The position numbers and the translations under genes were made by a program. A stretch of 33,117 nt of DNA from Bacteroidota bacterium (lineage in GTDB: Bacteria > Bacteroidota > Bacteroidia > AKYH767-A > 2013-40CM-41-45). Location: assembly GCA_026391945.1 (NCBI GenBank), contig JAPLDA010000105.1:1-33117 (forward strand), given 5' to 3'. Shown here in pieces: positions 1 to 8,831 of this stretch. The notes beneath the pieces were generated by a model. It saw nothing but the letters and a program-made list of their open reading frames with translations, was not told the DNA's origin and ran no database searches. The first letter of the stretch is position 1; every line of letters begins with the position of its first letter.

Positions 1-176
1 CCCGTTCAGCGTAGTCTTGTACTTGGATTGTGTGATGGGTGACTACGCTGCGAAAAAATAATTAAAATTCCGACTGTCCAATTAAATTATTTACCAATGA
101 GCCGCCAGACTTACCCACTCAAACACTTCCGCACTTAAACACGCACTCAAACACTCACGCACTCAACCACTCACTC
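1..176. repeat. Direct repeat copy 1 (may extend left of the window)
   Basis: This stretch matches 1014-1177 almost base for base. It starts with a 10-bp inverted repeat (CAGCGTAGTC at 7-16, GACTACGCTG at 41-50). A shared AT-rich core follows, and it ends in a degenerate short-period tract of CACTCAAA/CACTCACG type. Compared with copy 2, the hairpin loop carries 11 extra bases (24 versus 13 nt). The similarity begins at base 1, so the true left edge is not visible. Confidence 0.85.
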
Positions 177-236
177 CCCGATGCTACAACGCTGCTATCA
201 TCGAATTTTTCCGAATAGAAAACGACATTTTTTTCC

Positions 237-244
237 TATCTTTG
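237..244 (+). promoter_or_regulatory. Bacteroidota -7 box next to a GTG start
   Basis: TATCTTTG matches the TAnnTTTG -7 consensus exactly. No convincing TTTG lies 19-20 bases upstream. The box ends only 4 bases before the GTG of the next gene, so transcription would start at or next to the start codon. Confidence 0.4.
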
Positions 245-248
245 AAGT

Positions 249-776
249 GTGGCAAAACAAACAAAATATCATTTAGGAATTAAGATTGACAAATTAACAA
301 ACAGCATTGTCAACACCATTTCTGGTGACAGTTTTCCAACTGATGTTCACTCTGTAACTAAAGCCGATTTGAAAAATACGATAAAAAAAAATGGTTGGCT
401 TTTTAATTGGAAAGGTGAATTTAGGCAAACGGACAGGCAAGTGTTCAAACTTACGATTCGCAATAACCCTGAAATAGTTCAAGGACTTTTAAGCATTAGC
501 GATTACCACGATCATTACTATTTACATCTTATTGAAAGTGCACCTTTCAATCTGGGCAAAAACAAACTATATGAAGGTGTGCCAGGCAATTTGTTTGCGT
601 TCACCTGTAAAACATCCTGGGATAAGGGTTATCAAGGTTTCATTTCGTTCACTTCGAAGACAAAGTTGGTGAGCCATTACGAGGAAACTTTAGGAGCAAC
701 TCATGTTGGCAGCCACAAAATGATAATCTTTCCCCAGGAAGCACTTAAACTTATAAGAAAATATTATCCAACTTAA
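249..776 (+). CDS. GNAT-like hypothetical protein of a repeat-flanked gene pair
   Basis: This is a 175-residue soluble protein with no signal peptide or membrane segment. The C-terminal half (about residues 90-172) has the rhythm of a GNAT acetyltransferase fold. There is a GVPGNL turn where the acetyl-CoA loop would sit, then KGYQGFISF, then a KTKLVSHYEETLGA helix like the A/B motif region, and a final helix KLIRKYY. A classical Q/RxxGxG/A motif is not clear, so catalysis is inferred only from overall resemblance. The start is GTG; no in-frame ATG follows nearby. The partner gene begins 12 bases after the stop, which suggests one transcript. The gene is AT-richer than its neighbours and the pair lies between two direct repeats, so acquisition by transfer is plausible. 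A toxin-antitoxin-like role is possible but unproven. Confidence 0.7.
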   Translation: MAKQTKYHLGIKIDKLTNSIVNTISGDSFPTDVHSVTKADLKNTIKKNGWLFNWKGEFRQTDRQVFKLTIRNNPEIVQGLLSISDYHDHYYLHLIESAPFNLGKNKLYEGVPGNLFAFTCKTSWDKGYQGFISFTSKTKLVSHYEETLGATHVGSHKMIIFPQEALKLIRKYYPT

Positions 777-788
777 ATCATCAAGATC

Positions 789-974
789 ATGGGATACATC
801 AAAGAACCAGCGGGCGTTGATTTCCTGGTTGACCCAATACCGTTGACCAGCGAAGATAGAAAGAAAATAAGTGAAATAATTGCTTACTACAAAGCAACAG
901 GGCGAAAACTGTCCTTACCAAAATCAATGACGCGAAACAGCGCTGCAACTTCACGAAAAAAAGTTCGTGCTTAA
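789..974 (+). CDS. Small partner protein of the GNAT-like gene
   Basis: This 61-residue protein has an acidic, proline-containing N-terminal part (GVDFLVDPIPLT), a predicted helix around residues 20-36 (SEDRKKISEIIAYYKATG) and a strongly basic C-terminal tail ending SRKKVRA. I do not recognise a named family. Its size, its position 12 bases behind the GNAT-like gene and its charged tail would fit an antitoxin or accessory subunit, which is inference. The ATG is the only reasonable start. The gene ends about 40 bases before the second direct repeat. Confidence 0.6.
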   Translation: MGYIKEPAGVDFLVDPIPLTSEDRKKISEIIAYYKATGRKLSLPKSMTRNSAATSRKKVRA

Positions 975-1013
975 TTCAACCGACACTCCTTCGTAGTTGA
1001 AAAGCCCAACCGC

Positions 1014-1177
1014 CCCGTTCAGCGTAGTCTTGTGCGATGGGTGACTACGCTGCGAACAAATAATTAAAATTCCGACTGTCCAATTAAATTATTTACCAAT
1101 GAGCCGCCAGACTTACCCACTCAAAAACTTCTGCACTTAAACACTTACGTACTCAACCACTCACGCACTCAACCACT
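1014..1177. repeat. Direct repeat copy 2
   Basis: This is the second copy of the repeat at 1-176, with the same order of parts: the 10-bp inverted repeat (1020-1029 with 1043-1052, loop 13 nt), the AT-rich core, and the degenerate CACTC-type tract. It ends 3 bases before the ATG of the ABC ATPase gene, so it forms the whole immediate 5' region of that gene. Confidence 0.85.
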
Positions 1178-1180
1178 CCC

Positions 1181-1859
<679 letters not shown>

Positions 1860-1879
<20 letters not shown>

Positions 1880-2984
1880 TTTTTTCGATATTTTTCCTGT
1901 TCGAGAAATTCTCCGATAAAATTTTCTCCCGTTTTTCTATTTCGCGTTTCGAAAAATCTTTGGACAGCACTTCTTTTATTTTTTCTTTCATCTTTTCCGC
2001 TGTGTTCGAAACGATGCAAAGGCTTTCCAGCCCGGTGTTCTCCACCATCGGCTTGTTCACAATGCAGAATCTTCCTGCAAAAAGCGAAGAGAGCAATTTT
2101 AATTTAAGTCCCGTGGCCTGGAACGTGGGCAGCACATTGCAATGTGCATTCCGTATCAGGTCATGGATTTCCGCGGGACTCAACTGGTCTTTCAGTTCGA
2201 TATTTTTTTTTCCTTTAACGGCATTCCGGAGTTCATCGGATGGTTTTGATCCAGCTATCACCAGTTTGAAAGGAAGATCATCAAAAACTTTTTTAACGAG
2301 AAACAAAGCGGCTTCGTTGTTTTCCCCGATGGAAAGGTTCCCGTGGTAAAAAGCAAAATTTCCTTTTCCTTCCGGCGATATAACCCTGTCATTCGGATGG
2401 AATGCAGGAACCCAAACTACATTTTTGCAGAAGGAAGAAAAATAAGATGTATCGGCCGGGGAAATGGAGGCAATGCCGGAAGCTTTCTTTAAAACTGTTT
2501 CGTACTTTTTCAGCTTACCGGCTTCGTTGTAAAAATAATACCGCTTGAAAATGTGATGTTCCACTTTCGCCAGGTTTTCATAATAGTCGTGTTCGATGTT
2601 GTGTGTGCGGACGATTATTTTTCTTTTGCTGAAGTCAGGATCGTTTAACAGGAAAGTGGAATGAAGTCCCTCCATCAAAACCGGGTAATTGTTTTTGAGA
2701 AGGTTTTTTTTCAGCGCATCCGAAGTCCTCGTCAATACAATATAAGGAAGGGTGTTGAACAAAAGCGACCGCGCTTTTTTCCTCGGGTAGTAATGAACGG
2801 TCGCGCAAATTTTCTTTAGCACATCCTGCGGCTGCCGTCCGTATTCAAAACAATGAAGATGCACTTTGATTCCGGCATCCGACAAAGCTCTCAGTTTGTA
2901 GTACACATCAATGGCTCCGCCGTAATCGGCCGGGTACGGAACATCGAAGGAGATGATGTGGATATGTTTTTCAGAGGACGTCAT
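1860..2984 (-). CDS. Glycosyltransferase (GT4-like), downstream gene of a pair
   Basis: This 374-residue protein resembles retaining GT-B glycosyltransferases. The N-terminal Rossmann half has the acceptor-side loop [18 protein letters not shown]. The C-terminal donor half has [19 protein letters not shown], then KLVIAGSKP, then a sugar-nucleotide binding stretch with [19 protein letters not shown]. The likely role is sugar addition to a cell-surface glycan or lipid; substrate is unknown. I start it at the ATG at 2984 because the preceding 19 in-frame residues are lysine-rich and lie inside the upstream glycosyltransferase gene. A longer form from 3041 is possible. It overlaps the upstream gene by 14 bases, so the two are probably co-translated, and its end overlaps the convergent FtsE-like gene. 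Confidence 0.85.
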
Positions 2985-4089
2985 GGAAAATATCAAGCAA
3001 TTTTTTTTCTTCTTTCTCCCAGCACAAATCAGCCGCGGCAAGTTTTAAATTTTCTTTCCATTGTGCAAATCTGTTTTCGTCACCGAACATCTCATTTATT
3101 TTTTCAGCGATGTGTTTCGGGTCATGATTTGAAACCGTCATCCCGATGGAATAGCGATCGATTATTTTTTTTACTTCAACAAGAGGAGAAGCGAGAACCG
3201 GCAAACCGGCGTGAATGTAATCGAATAACTTATTGGGAAGAGAATACCGGTAATTGATGTTCGTGTCTTTGTCAAGTGTAAGGCCGATATCGGCGACATG
3301 AGTATAGTTTCTGAGTTCTTCCAGCGGGAGTTTGGGAATAAAATAAACCTTGTCTGCCAGGTTCAGGACAGCGCTCATGCTTTTCAGCTGCTCGATCACA
3401 TCGCCGCTGCCAATGAAAAGCAGGAGGGCATCCTCAACATACAACATGGCTTCCAGCGCTTCTTCAGCGCCGCGGTGAATGTTGATTCCTGCTCCCTGGA
3501 AGAGAATGATTTTTTTATTTTCGGGAAGATTCAGTTCCATTCTTGTTTTGCCAATGAAATTTCCCCTGGCAGCAACGGGAACATTTCTGATCACCGCCAC
3601 CGTTTTGTTGTATTCCTTCCTGTACAATTCAGCAATCGATTCATTCACGGTAAAAACATGTTTGAGTTTTGGGAACAGGAAACGTTCGAGGGTCTTCCAG
3701 ATTTTTTTAACCCTGTTCCTGTTTTCAAGCTCCGGTACTTCCGTGAAATATTCATGGCTGTCGTAAAACAATTCAGCGCCTTTTATTTTCGAAGCAAGAA
3801 AATTCGGAAGAAGGGTGTCGAGGTCATTGGCAACCAGTATATCGGCACGATGAAAAAGAAGGTAGATAAATAAACGGAAGTTATAGGTTGCGTAAAACAT
3901 CGCGCCCTTCTCAAACCAAAGCCCGAACCGGACCGTTTTATAATCACGTGGAGAGAGTGGCAGACTTTTTTTCATTCGTCGCCCGACCAGTGTAACATCC
4001 AGTCCGTGATTCTGAAGTGTCACGGCTGTGCGGTTTACACGCTGATCGGTGACCAGGTCGCTGGTTACTGAAATGATCGCTCTTCTCAT
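2971..4089 (-). CDS. Glycosyltransferase (GT4-like), upstream gene of a pair
   Basis: This 372-residue GT-B type glycosyltransferase opens with a Rossmann strand and acceptor loop ([17 protein letters not shown]). In the middle it has [17 protein letters not shown] and [14 protein letters not shown], which are typical of Bacteroidota GT4-like enzymes. The donor-binding half shows [15 protein letters not shown] and the late motif [19 protein letters not shown], where nucleotide-sugar contacts are expected. It is probably cytoplasmic or membrane-peripheral and involved in surface polysaccharide or glycolipid synthesis; the donor cannot be read from sequence. The ATG at 4089 heads a two-gene unit with the next glycosyltransferase. 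The 145-base divergent spacer to 4235 holds a clear promoter for the other strand only. Confidence 0.88.
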   Translation of the reverse strand: MRRAIISVTSDLVTDQRVNRTAVTLQNHGLDVTLVGRRMKKSLPLSPRDYKTVRFGLWFEKGAMFYATYNFRLFIYLLFHRADILVANDLDTLLPNFLASKIKGAELFYDSHEYFTEVPELENRNRVKKIWKTLERFLFPKLKHVFTVNESIAELYRKEYNKTVAVIRNVPVAARGNFIGKTRMELNLPENKKIILFQGAGINIHRGAEEALEAMLYVEDALLLFIGSGDVIEQLKSMSAVLNLADKVYFIPKLPLEELRNYTHVADIGLTLDKDTNINYRYSLPNKLFDYIHAGLPVLASPLVEVKKIIDRYSIGMTVSNHDPKHIAEKINEMFGDENRFAQWKENLKLAAADLCWEKEEKKLLDIFHDVL

Positions 4090-4181
4090 ATCCCGCTAAA
4101 GCGCCGGTTTTACTCCGGCTGTTGTTCGTGGCCTGCAATTAAGTGAAAAAAATCCGAATCACCTGCCGGATCCGTTCAGGA

Positions 4182-4213
4182 TTTGGTCAGCAGAGTCAAA
4201 AATGATAGCTTTG
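4182..4213 (+). promoter_or_regulatory. Promoter of the small membrane protein gene
   Basis: TTTG at 4182-4185 and TAGCTTTG at 4206-4213 are separated by 20 bases, matching the Bacteroidota -33/-7 layout. The start codon lies 21 bases past the -7 box. Confidence 0.6.
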
Positions 4214-4234
4214 TTTCATTAAAAGTAACGTCTT

Positions 4235-4669
4235 ATGAAAAAACAAAATTACGCGAATCACCGCCGGTATATTTTCCTGTTTCATTTTTTTCTGCTGGGA
4301 TTGATCTCCTGTGCGTTGATCGGTTCCATTGTAAACCTGACGGAGTCCATCGACAAGGAAGGAAATATTTATTCAGCCTCATTGATCCTGGTGGTGAATA
4401 TTATTTTGATGATGGGATTTTTCTTTTTCAGGAACTTCTCTTTGCGTGCGCAGGATCGTGCGATCAGGGCGGAAGAAAATTTCCGGCATTTTTTGCTCAC
4501 CGGCAAACCTCTCGACACCCGTCTGCACATGAACCAGGTGATCGCACTTCGCTTTGCACCGGACGATGAATTCGTTCCACTGGCTAAGGAAGCGGCAGAC
4601 AAGCAACTGACGTCAGAAGAAATTAAAAAGGCCATCAGGAGGTGGAGAGGCGATTACCATCGCGCCTGA
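4235..4669 (+). CDS. Small two-helix membrane protein (DUF6526-like)
   Basis: This 144-residue protein has two hydrophobic segments, at about residues 13-33 (YIFLFHFFLLGLISCALIGS) and 47-67 (ASLILVVNIILMMGFFFF), joined by a short acidic loop. A soluble C-terminal half follows, with FSLRAQDRAIRAEENFRHFLLTG and a region ending KKAIRRWRGDY. The N-terminal pattern KxQNYxNHRRY and the RAQDRAIRAEE helix match what I recall of the uncharacterised Bacteroidota family DUF6526, from memory only. The function is unknown. It has its own promoter and lies 56 bases upstream of paaA, so partial read-through into the paa genes is possible. Confidence 0.75.
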   Translation: MKKQNYANHRRYIFLFHFFLLGLISCALIGSIVNLTESIDKEGNIYSASLILVVNIILMMGFFFFRNFSLRAQDRAIRAEENFRHFLLTGKPLDTRLHMNQVIALRFAPDDEFVPLAKEAADKQLTSEEIKKAIRRWRGDYHRA

Positions 4670-4725
4670 ATTATTTGTTGATCGGACATGCATAATTCAA
4701 TTCTCCGGTATATTACCAAAACACC

Positions 4726-5667
4726 ATGAACCAGCAGGAACTAGAAAAAAAATTTCAGGATCGCATCGACAAAGGTGAAATCATCGAGCCGAAAGACTGG
4801 ATGCCCGAACAGTATCGTAAACAACTGATCAGGATGATGAGCCAGCATGCTCATTCGGAAGTGGTGGGCATGTTGCCGGAAGGTAACTGGATCACGCGTG
4901 CTCCCAGTCTCAGGAGAAAAGCTGTGTTGCTTGCAAAAGTCCAGGATGAAGGCGGGCATGGACTTTACATTTATAGCGGCGCTGAAACACTTGACATTTC
5001 AAGAGAAGAAATGGTCGGTGAATTTCTGAGCGGCAAGGCAAAATATTCTTCCATCTTTAATTATCCTACACTGAGCTGGGCTGATATGGGAGCCATCGGG
5101 TGGCTGGTTGACGGCGCTGCGATTGTAAACCAGACGGCTCTTGCAAAATGTTCGTACGGACCGTATGCCCGTGCTATGGTGCGTATCTGCAAGGAAGAAA
5201 ATTTTCATCACAAGCAGGGATATGAAATTCTTGCGACACTGATGAAAGGAACGAAAGAGCAACGTGAAATGGCTCAGGATTCGGTGAGCCGTTTCTGGTG
5301 GCCGTCGCTGATGATGTTTGGTCCGCATGATAAAGATTCTCCGCACAGCAGCGATTTGCTTCGCTGGAAGGTGAAATTATTTTCTAATGATACGTTGCGC
5401 CAGCGTTTCATCGACCGTACGATTCCGCAGGCGGAAAATATCGGAATTGAAATTCCGGATCCTGCTCTGAAATGGAACGAAGAGACGAGGCATTATGAAC
5501 ACGGTGAGATTGACTGGAATGAATTTAAGAACGTCATTAGCGGCCGCGGAATCTGCAACAAAGAACGTATGAAAGCGAGAAGGAAAGCACATGAAGATGG
5601 CGCGTGGGTGAGGGAGGCAGCGGAAGCATACGCGCAAAAAAAGGTTTCGAAAGCAGTCGCAGTTTGA
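4726..5667 (+). CDS. paaA: 1,2-phenylacetyl-CoA epoxidase, catalytic subunit PaaA
   Basis: PaaA is the oxygenase subunit that converts phenylacetyl-CoA to its ring-1,2-epoxide, the committed step of aerobic phenylacetate breakdown. The 313-residue length is normal. The ferritin-like di-iron motifs are visible: a glutamate at residue 45, ExxH at 75-78 (EGGH), and a second ExxH at 158-161 (ENFH). The start is supported by the family-typical opening that runs into [23 protein letters not shown]. It is the first gene of paaA-paaB-paaC-paaD-paaG on one strand with short spacers. The cytoplasmic PaaA-PaaC pair forms the catalytic core. Confidence 0.97.
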   Translation: MNQQELEKKFQDRIDKGEIIEPKDWMPEQYRKQLIRMMSQHAHSEVVGMLPEGNWITRAPSLRRKAVLLAKVQDEGGHGLYIYSGAETLDISREEMVGEFLSGKAKYSSIFNYPTLSWADMGAIGWLVDGAAIVNQTALAKCSYGPYARAMVRICKEENFHHKQGYEILATLMKGTKEQREMAQDSVSRFWWPSLMMFGPHDKDSPHSSDLLRWKVKLFSNDTLRQRFIDRTIPQAENIGIEIPDPALKWNEETRHYEHGEIDWNEFKNVISGRGICNKERMKARRKAHEDGAWVREAAEAYAQKKVSKAVAV

Positions 5668-5700
5668 AAAATAATTAACCTGAAATCACTCGTTACGAAT

Positions 5701-5988
5701 ATGACAAAAGAAACTCAATGGCCACTCTGGGAAGTATTTCTTCAGAAAAAATTCGGTGTTCCGTTCGAACATGCCGGCAATGTTCATGCGCCGGATAAAG
5801 AGATGGCGTTGCAGAATGCACGCGATGTGTATTCACGCAGGAATGAGGCGACCTGTATCTGGGTGGTGCCCTCGGAAGCCATTGCTTCTTCATCGCCCGA
5901 AGATGCCGGATCTTTTTTCGATCCCGCCAATGATAAGATTTACAGGCACCCGAATTTTTATAAAACGCCCGGTGCAAGTTTTGAATAA
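5701..5988 (+). CDS. paaB: 1,2-phenylacetyl-CoA epoxidase subunit PaaB
   Basis: This 95-residue protein is the small non-catalytic subunit of the ring epoxidase complex. It shows the family pattern: WEVFLQKKFGVPFEHAGNVHAPDKEMAL near the start, then ARDVYSRRNEATCIWVVPSEAI, a short region of DPANDKIYRHPNFY, and the end. The family links PaaAC units in the larger complex. It sits 33 bases after paaA and 21 bases before the paaC ATG, so it is almost certainly in the same transcript. No key region is missing. Confidence 0.96.
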   Translation: MTKETQWPLWEVFLQKKFGVPFEHAGNVHAPDKEMALQNARDVYSRRNEATCIWVVPSEAIASSSPEDAGSFFDPANDKIYRHPNFYKTPGASFE

Positions 5989-6009
5989 AACGAATGTTGA
6001 TTGCTGAAC

Positions 6010-6777
6010 ATGATGGATACCAACCATAATAAAAATCTTTTTGACTATTGCCTTCGCATCGCCGATACTTCGCTGGTTCTCGGCCAGCGCCTCGGCGAAT
6101 GGTGCGGGCATGCACCGATACTCGAAGAAGACATTGCACTCACCAACATTTCTCTTGATCTCATCGGGCAGGCGCGCATGCTGCTTGAGTACGCGGGACA
6201 AGTAGAAGGGAAAGGCCGGACGGAAGACGATCTCGCTTATTTCCGCGGTGAACGCGAGTTCAGGAATCTCCTGCTTGCCGAACAACCCAACGGTGATTTC
6301 GGACAAACCATCATGCGGCAATTTTTGCTGAGCACGTATCAATATTATTTTTTCACCGGGTTAACGAAATCTTCCGACACGACCTTATCCGCTCTTGCGG
6401 AAAAATCGGTGAAGGAAGTGGCTTACCATGTACGTCACAGCAGTGAATGGGTAAAACGTTTGGGAAGCGGAACGCCGGAAAGCCATCAGCGAATGATGAA
6501 CGCCGTGGATGAACTCTGGATGTACACCGGAGATTTATTTGATGCCGACCAAACGGATGCTGAACTTACAGCAGCGGGAATCGGGGTGGACCTTTCGCAG
6601 GTGAAACTTCAATGGGAAAATAAAGTGAATGAAATTTTTGCTGAAGCAACGTTGCCAGTTCCTCAGAATATTTATTTTATCAAAGGAAGCCGTGAAGGAA
6701 AACATACTGAACACCTCGGCCACTTGCTTGCGGAAATGCAATCGCTGGCAAGAGCTTTTCCGGGTGCCGGCTGGTGA
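6010..6777 (+). CDS. paaC: 1,2-phenylacetyl-CoA epoxidase structural subunit PaaC
   Basis: PaaC is the ferritin-like partner of PaaA and stabilises the catalytic subunit. The protein is about 256 residues from the ATG at 6010. A TTG at 6001 would add three residues, and a second ATG follows at 6013. Family features are LADTSLVLGQRL-like text near residue 20 (IADTSLVLGQRLGEWCGHAP), EEDIALTNISLDLIGQARMLLEYAG, and the late HTEHLGHLLAEMQSLAR end. PaaC lacks a functional iron site in the studied homologues. Its stop codon lies 35 bases before the chosen paaD ATG. Confidence 0.96.
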   Translation: MMDTNHNKNLFDYCLRIADTSLVLGQRLGEWCGHAPILEEDIALTNISLDLIGQARMLLEYAGQVEGKGRTEDDLAYFRGEREFRNLLLAEQPNGDFGQTIMRQFLLSTYQYYFFTGLTKSSDTTLSALAEKSVKEVAYHVRHSSEWVKRLGSGTPESHQRMMNAVDELWMYTGDLFDADQTDAELTAAGIGVDLSQVKLQWENKVNEIFAEATLPVPQNIYFIKGSREGKHTEHLGHLLAEMQSLARAFPGAGW

Positions 6778-6812
6778 TTTCTTACTGCCGGATTGCTTCT
6801 TATAAAAACACC

Positions 6813-7328
6813 ATGCAACGAGGACTACATACCACCATTGATTCTCAGGAACTGGAATCGGTTCGTAAACAAATTTCCGAAATCCCGGATCCGGAAATTC
6901 CCGTCATCACGATTGCTGACCTCGGCATTCTCCGGGAAATAAAAGTGGAGAATGAAAAAATAGTGGTAGTCATTACTCCGACCTATAACGGATGTCCTGC
7001 TATGAAAACCATTGAGAATGAAATCCGGGCTATAATGAATACTCATTCCATTTTGGATTTTGAAATCATTTATACGTATTCACCGGCCTGGACGACTGAC
7101 TGGATCAGTGATTCAGCGAAAGAAAGATTACGCATGTATGGAATCGCTCCTCCTGGAAAAGCGAGTGCAGATAAAAATTCTTTGTTACTTGCTCCGCGAA
7201 AAATAAATTGTCCGCGGTGTCATTCATCCCATACCGAACTGATCAGCCAGTTTGGATCCACGGCCTGTAAAGCATTGTACCGTTGCATCGATTGCAGGGA
7301 ACCATTTGATTATTTTAAATGTCATTAG
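6813..7328 (+). CDS. paaD: PaaD, MIP18-type Fe-S maturation factor of the epoxidase
   Basis: PaaD is thought to help assemble iron-sulfur or metal sites of the phenylacetyl-CoA epoxidase system. From the ATG at 6813 it has about 171 residues. The MIP18/DUF59 domain shows IPDPEIPVITIADLGILR near residues 23-40 and the TPTYNGCPAM loop. The C-terminus has the family zinc-ribbon-like signature: CPRC, then FGSTACKALYRC, then CREPFDYFKC. A GTG at 6774, overlapping the paaC stop, would add 13 residues. I prefer the ATG because MQRGL-type openings are usual. The stop lies 35 bases before the chosen paaG start. Confidence 0.95.
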   Translation: MQRGLHTTIDSQELESVRKQISEIPDPEIPVITIADLGILREIKVENEKIVVVITPTYNGCPAMKTIENEIRAIMNTHSILDFEIIYTYSPAWTTDWISDSAKERLRMYGIAPPGKASADKNSLLLAPRKINCPRCHSSHTELISQFGSTACKALYRCIDCREPFDYFKCH

Positions 7329-7363
7329 AACCCATTTCAAAATTAAGTCAGCTTTTAATACCT

Positions 7364-8146
7364 ATGGAAAATTCCCCGATAAAAATTTCTGTTCACGATG
7401 CCGTTTTGAAAATCATTCTCAACCGGCCCGATAAATTCAACAGTTTCAATCGTGAAATGGCCATGCAATTGCAGCAGGCGCTGGATCGGGCTTCCGGTGA
7501 TAAAAGCATCCGCGCCGTATTGATTACCGGCGAAGGAAAAGCATTTTGTGCTGGGCAGGATTTAAGTGAAGCCGTGGATCCCAACGGACCGGGAATAAAA
7601 AAAATCGTGGATGAACATTACAACCCGGTCATCAAAAAAATCCGTTCGCTTGAAAAACCGGTGGTGTGCGCGGTGAACGGCGTGGCTGCCGGTGCTGGAG
7701 CCAACATGGCGCTTGCCTGTGATGTGGTGATGGCCGGTTCATCGGCTTCTTTCATCCAGGCATTTTCTAAAATCGGTTTGATTCCTGACAGCGGAGGAAC
7801 CTTCATGCTTCCGCGGTTAATTGGCTGGCAACGCGCTTCTGCATTGATGATGCTCGGCGATAAAGTAAGCGCAGATGAAGCACTGAAGATGGGAATGATT
7901 TATAAAGTGGCTGAAGATGCAAACCTGCAGGAGAATGCCATGGCCGTTGCTGTTACCTTGTCACTGATGGCAACCAAAGCCATCGGCCTCACAAAAAAAT
8001 TATTGAACGAATCATTTTTTAATTCTCTTGAAAAGCAACTCGACCGCGAACGCGATGTACAGGCAGAGGCCGCCGACAGTTTTGATTACAACGAAGGGGT
8101 AAAAGCATTTTTGGAAAAACGAAAACCCGTTTTTAAGGGAGAGTGA
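7364..8146 (+). CDS. paaG: PaaG-type ring-epoxide isomerase (enoyl-CoA hydratase family)
   Basis: PaaG converts the ring-epoxide of phenylacetyl-CoA to the oxepin-CoA form. The 260-residue crotonase-fold protein has the CoA-binding start ILNRPDKFNSFNREM, the CAGQDL loop (residues 62-67), the oxyanion-hole glycines in NGVAAGAGANMALACD (105-120) and GLIPDSGGT, where Asp142 matches the single catalytic acid known for PaaG. The second acid of true hydratases is not evident. I use the ATG at 7364, which gives the family length; an ATG at 7319 overlapping the paaD stop would add 15 residues. It is the last gene before a terminator, so downstream paa steps are encoded elsewhere. Confidence 0.9.
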   Translation: MENSPIKISVHDAVLKIILNRPDKFNSFNREMAMQLQQALDRASGDKSIRAVLITGEGKAFCAGQDLSEAVDPNGPGIKKIVDEHYNPVIKKIRSLEKPVVCAVNGVAAGAGANMALACDVVMAGSSASFIQAFSKIGLIPDSGGTFMLPRLIGWQRASALMMLGDKVSADEALKMGMIYKVAEDANLQENAMAVAVTLSLMATKAIGLTKKLLNESFFNSLEKQLDRERDVQAEAADSFDYNEGVKAFLEKRKPVFKGE

Positions 8147-8162
8147 AAAGGAATGGTCATAA

Positions 8163-8192
8163 AAAAACCCGTGACGATCGCCACGGGTTTTT
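8163..8192. terminator. Bidirectional terminator between paaG and the HU gene
   Basis: An 11-bp perfect stem (AAAAACCCGTG at 8163-8173 with CACGGGTTTTT at 8182-8192) encloses an 8-nt loop. A T-run follows on the plus strand and on the complement, so it can stop both convergent transcripts. Confidence 0.92.
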
Positions 8193-8211
8193 GTTTTCTT
8201 AACGGAGTAGC

Positions 8212-8484
8212 TTATCTTACTTTAGAAGCTAACTCAGCACCAGCCTTAAATTTAGCTACTTTTTTAGCAGCAATTTTAATGGGCTTGCCAGTTTGTGGAT
8301 TGCGGCCGTTTCTTGCAGCTCTTTTCGCTACTGAGAAAGTTCCGAAACCAACCAAAGCAACTCTGTCACCTTTTTTCAGAGACTTGGTTGTAGCATTCAT
8401 GAAAGCTTCGAGAGCTCTTGAAGCATCTGCTTTCGTGATTTTGGCTTCTGATGCCATAGCATCAACTAATTCACCTTTGTTCAT
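8212..8484 (-). CDS. HU-family nucleoid DNA-binding protein
   Basis: This 90-residue basic protein is a histone-like HU/IHF family member that bends DNA and compacts the nucleoid as a dimer. It opens [19 protein letters not shown], has the core [14 protein letters not shown], and the DNA-inserting arm [14 protein letters not shown], whose proline would intercalate between base pairs. The open frame extends upstream to 8643, but the family start is the ATG at 8484, and the upstream frame has no family similarity. It converges on paaG with 65 bases between the stops, sharing the terminator. Confidence 0.96.
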   Translation of the reverse strand: MNKGELVDAMASEAKITKADASRALEAFMNATTKSLKKGDRVALVGFGTFSVAKRAARNGRNPQTGKPIKIAAKKVAKFKAGAELASKVR

Positions 8485-8529
8485 TTTGTTAATTGTTTGA
8501 GTTAATAAAAACTGATTAATTATCGTGAG

Positions 8530-8561
8530 TAAATGTATAGTGGAATCAAACTGATTGCAAA
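8530..8561 (-). promoter_or_regulatory. HU gene promoter
   Basis: On the minus strand TTTG (8558-8561) and TACATTTA (8530-8537) lie 20 bases apart, a near match to the Bacteroidota consensus with a final A for G. The start codon is 45 bases downstream. Confidence 0.5.
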
Positions 8562-8831
8562 TTCCCGGGCAACGGATCAGCTGATTTGTTAATAAAATAG
8601 GGCGTTTGTTAATAACTTTTGCCCAAAACCCGCTGCTGATCACGTGTTCGGGAAGTGTGCGGAAAAATATTTTCTGAAATGATCAGTGAAAATTAAATTC
8701 AGAAAAAAGTGATCGCTGTGAAAGCGGCTGCAGTAGCGAGTTTCAGCAGGTCAATCAACAATCTTCGAATATAAATGGAGCTTCACGAAAAAGGGCGTCA
8801 GGTGTGGAACACAAAAATCAAAATAGGAAAA
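8562..8831. other. Non-coding spacer upstream of the HU promoter
   Basis: Together with the HU 5' region, this makes 347 bases without a gene between the HU start and the next stop codon. I see AT-rich sequence and no convincing ORF, tRNA, strong hairpin or repeat. Confidence 0.5.

Noticed and set aside
121-176. CRISPR-like array of CACTCAAA units
   Set aside because: The units are short, degenerate and without spacers of constant length; they are low-complexity tails of the direct repeat.
2984-3041. Longer N-terminus of the downstream glycosyltransferase
   Set aside because: The added 19 residues are a lysine-rich read of the neighbour's coding DNA and do not look like a GT-B start.
8153-8500. 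Plus-strand open frame opposite HU
   Set aside because: It is antisense to a clear HU gene and overlaps the terminator; its text is an artefact of HU codon use.
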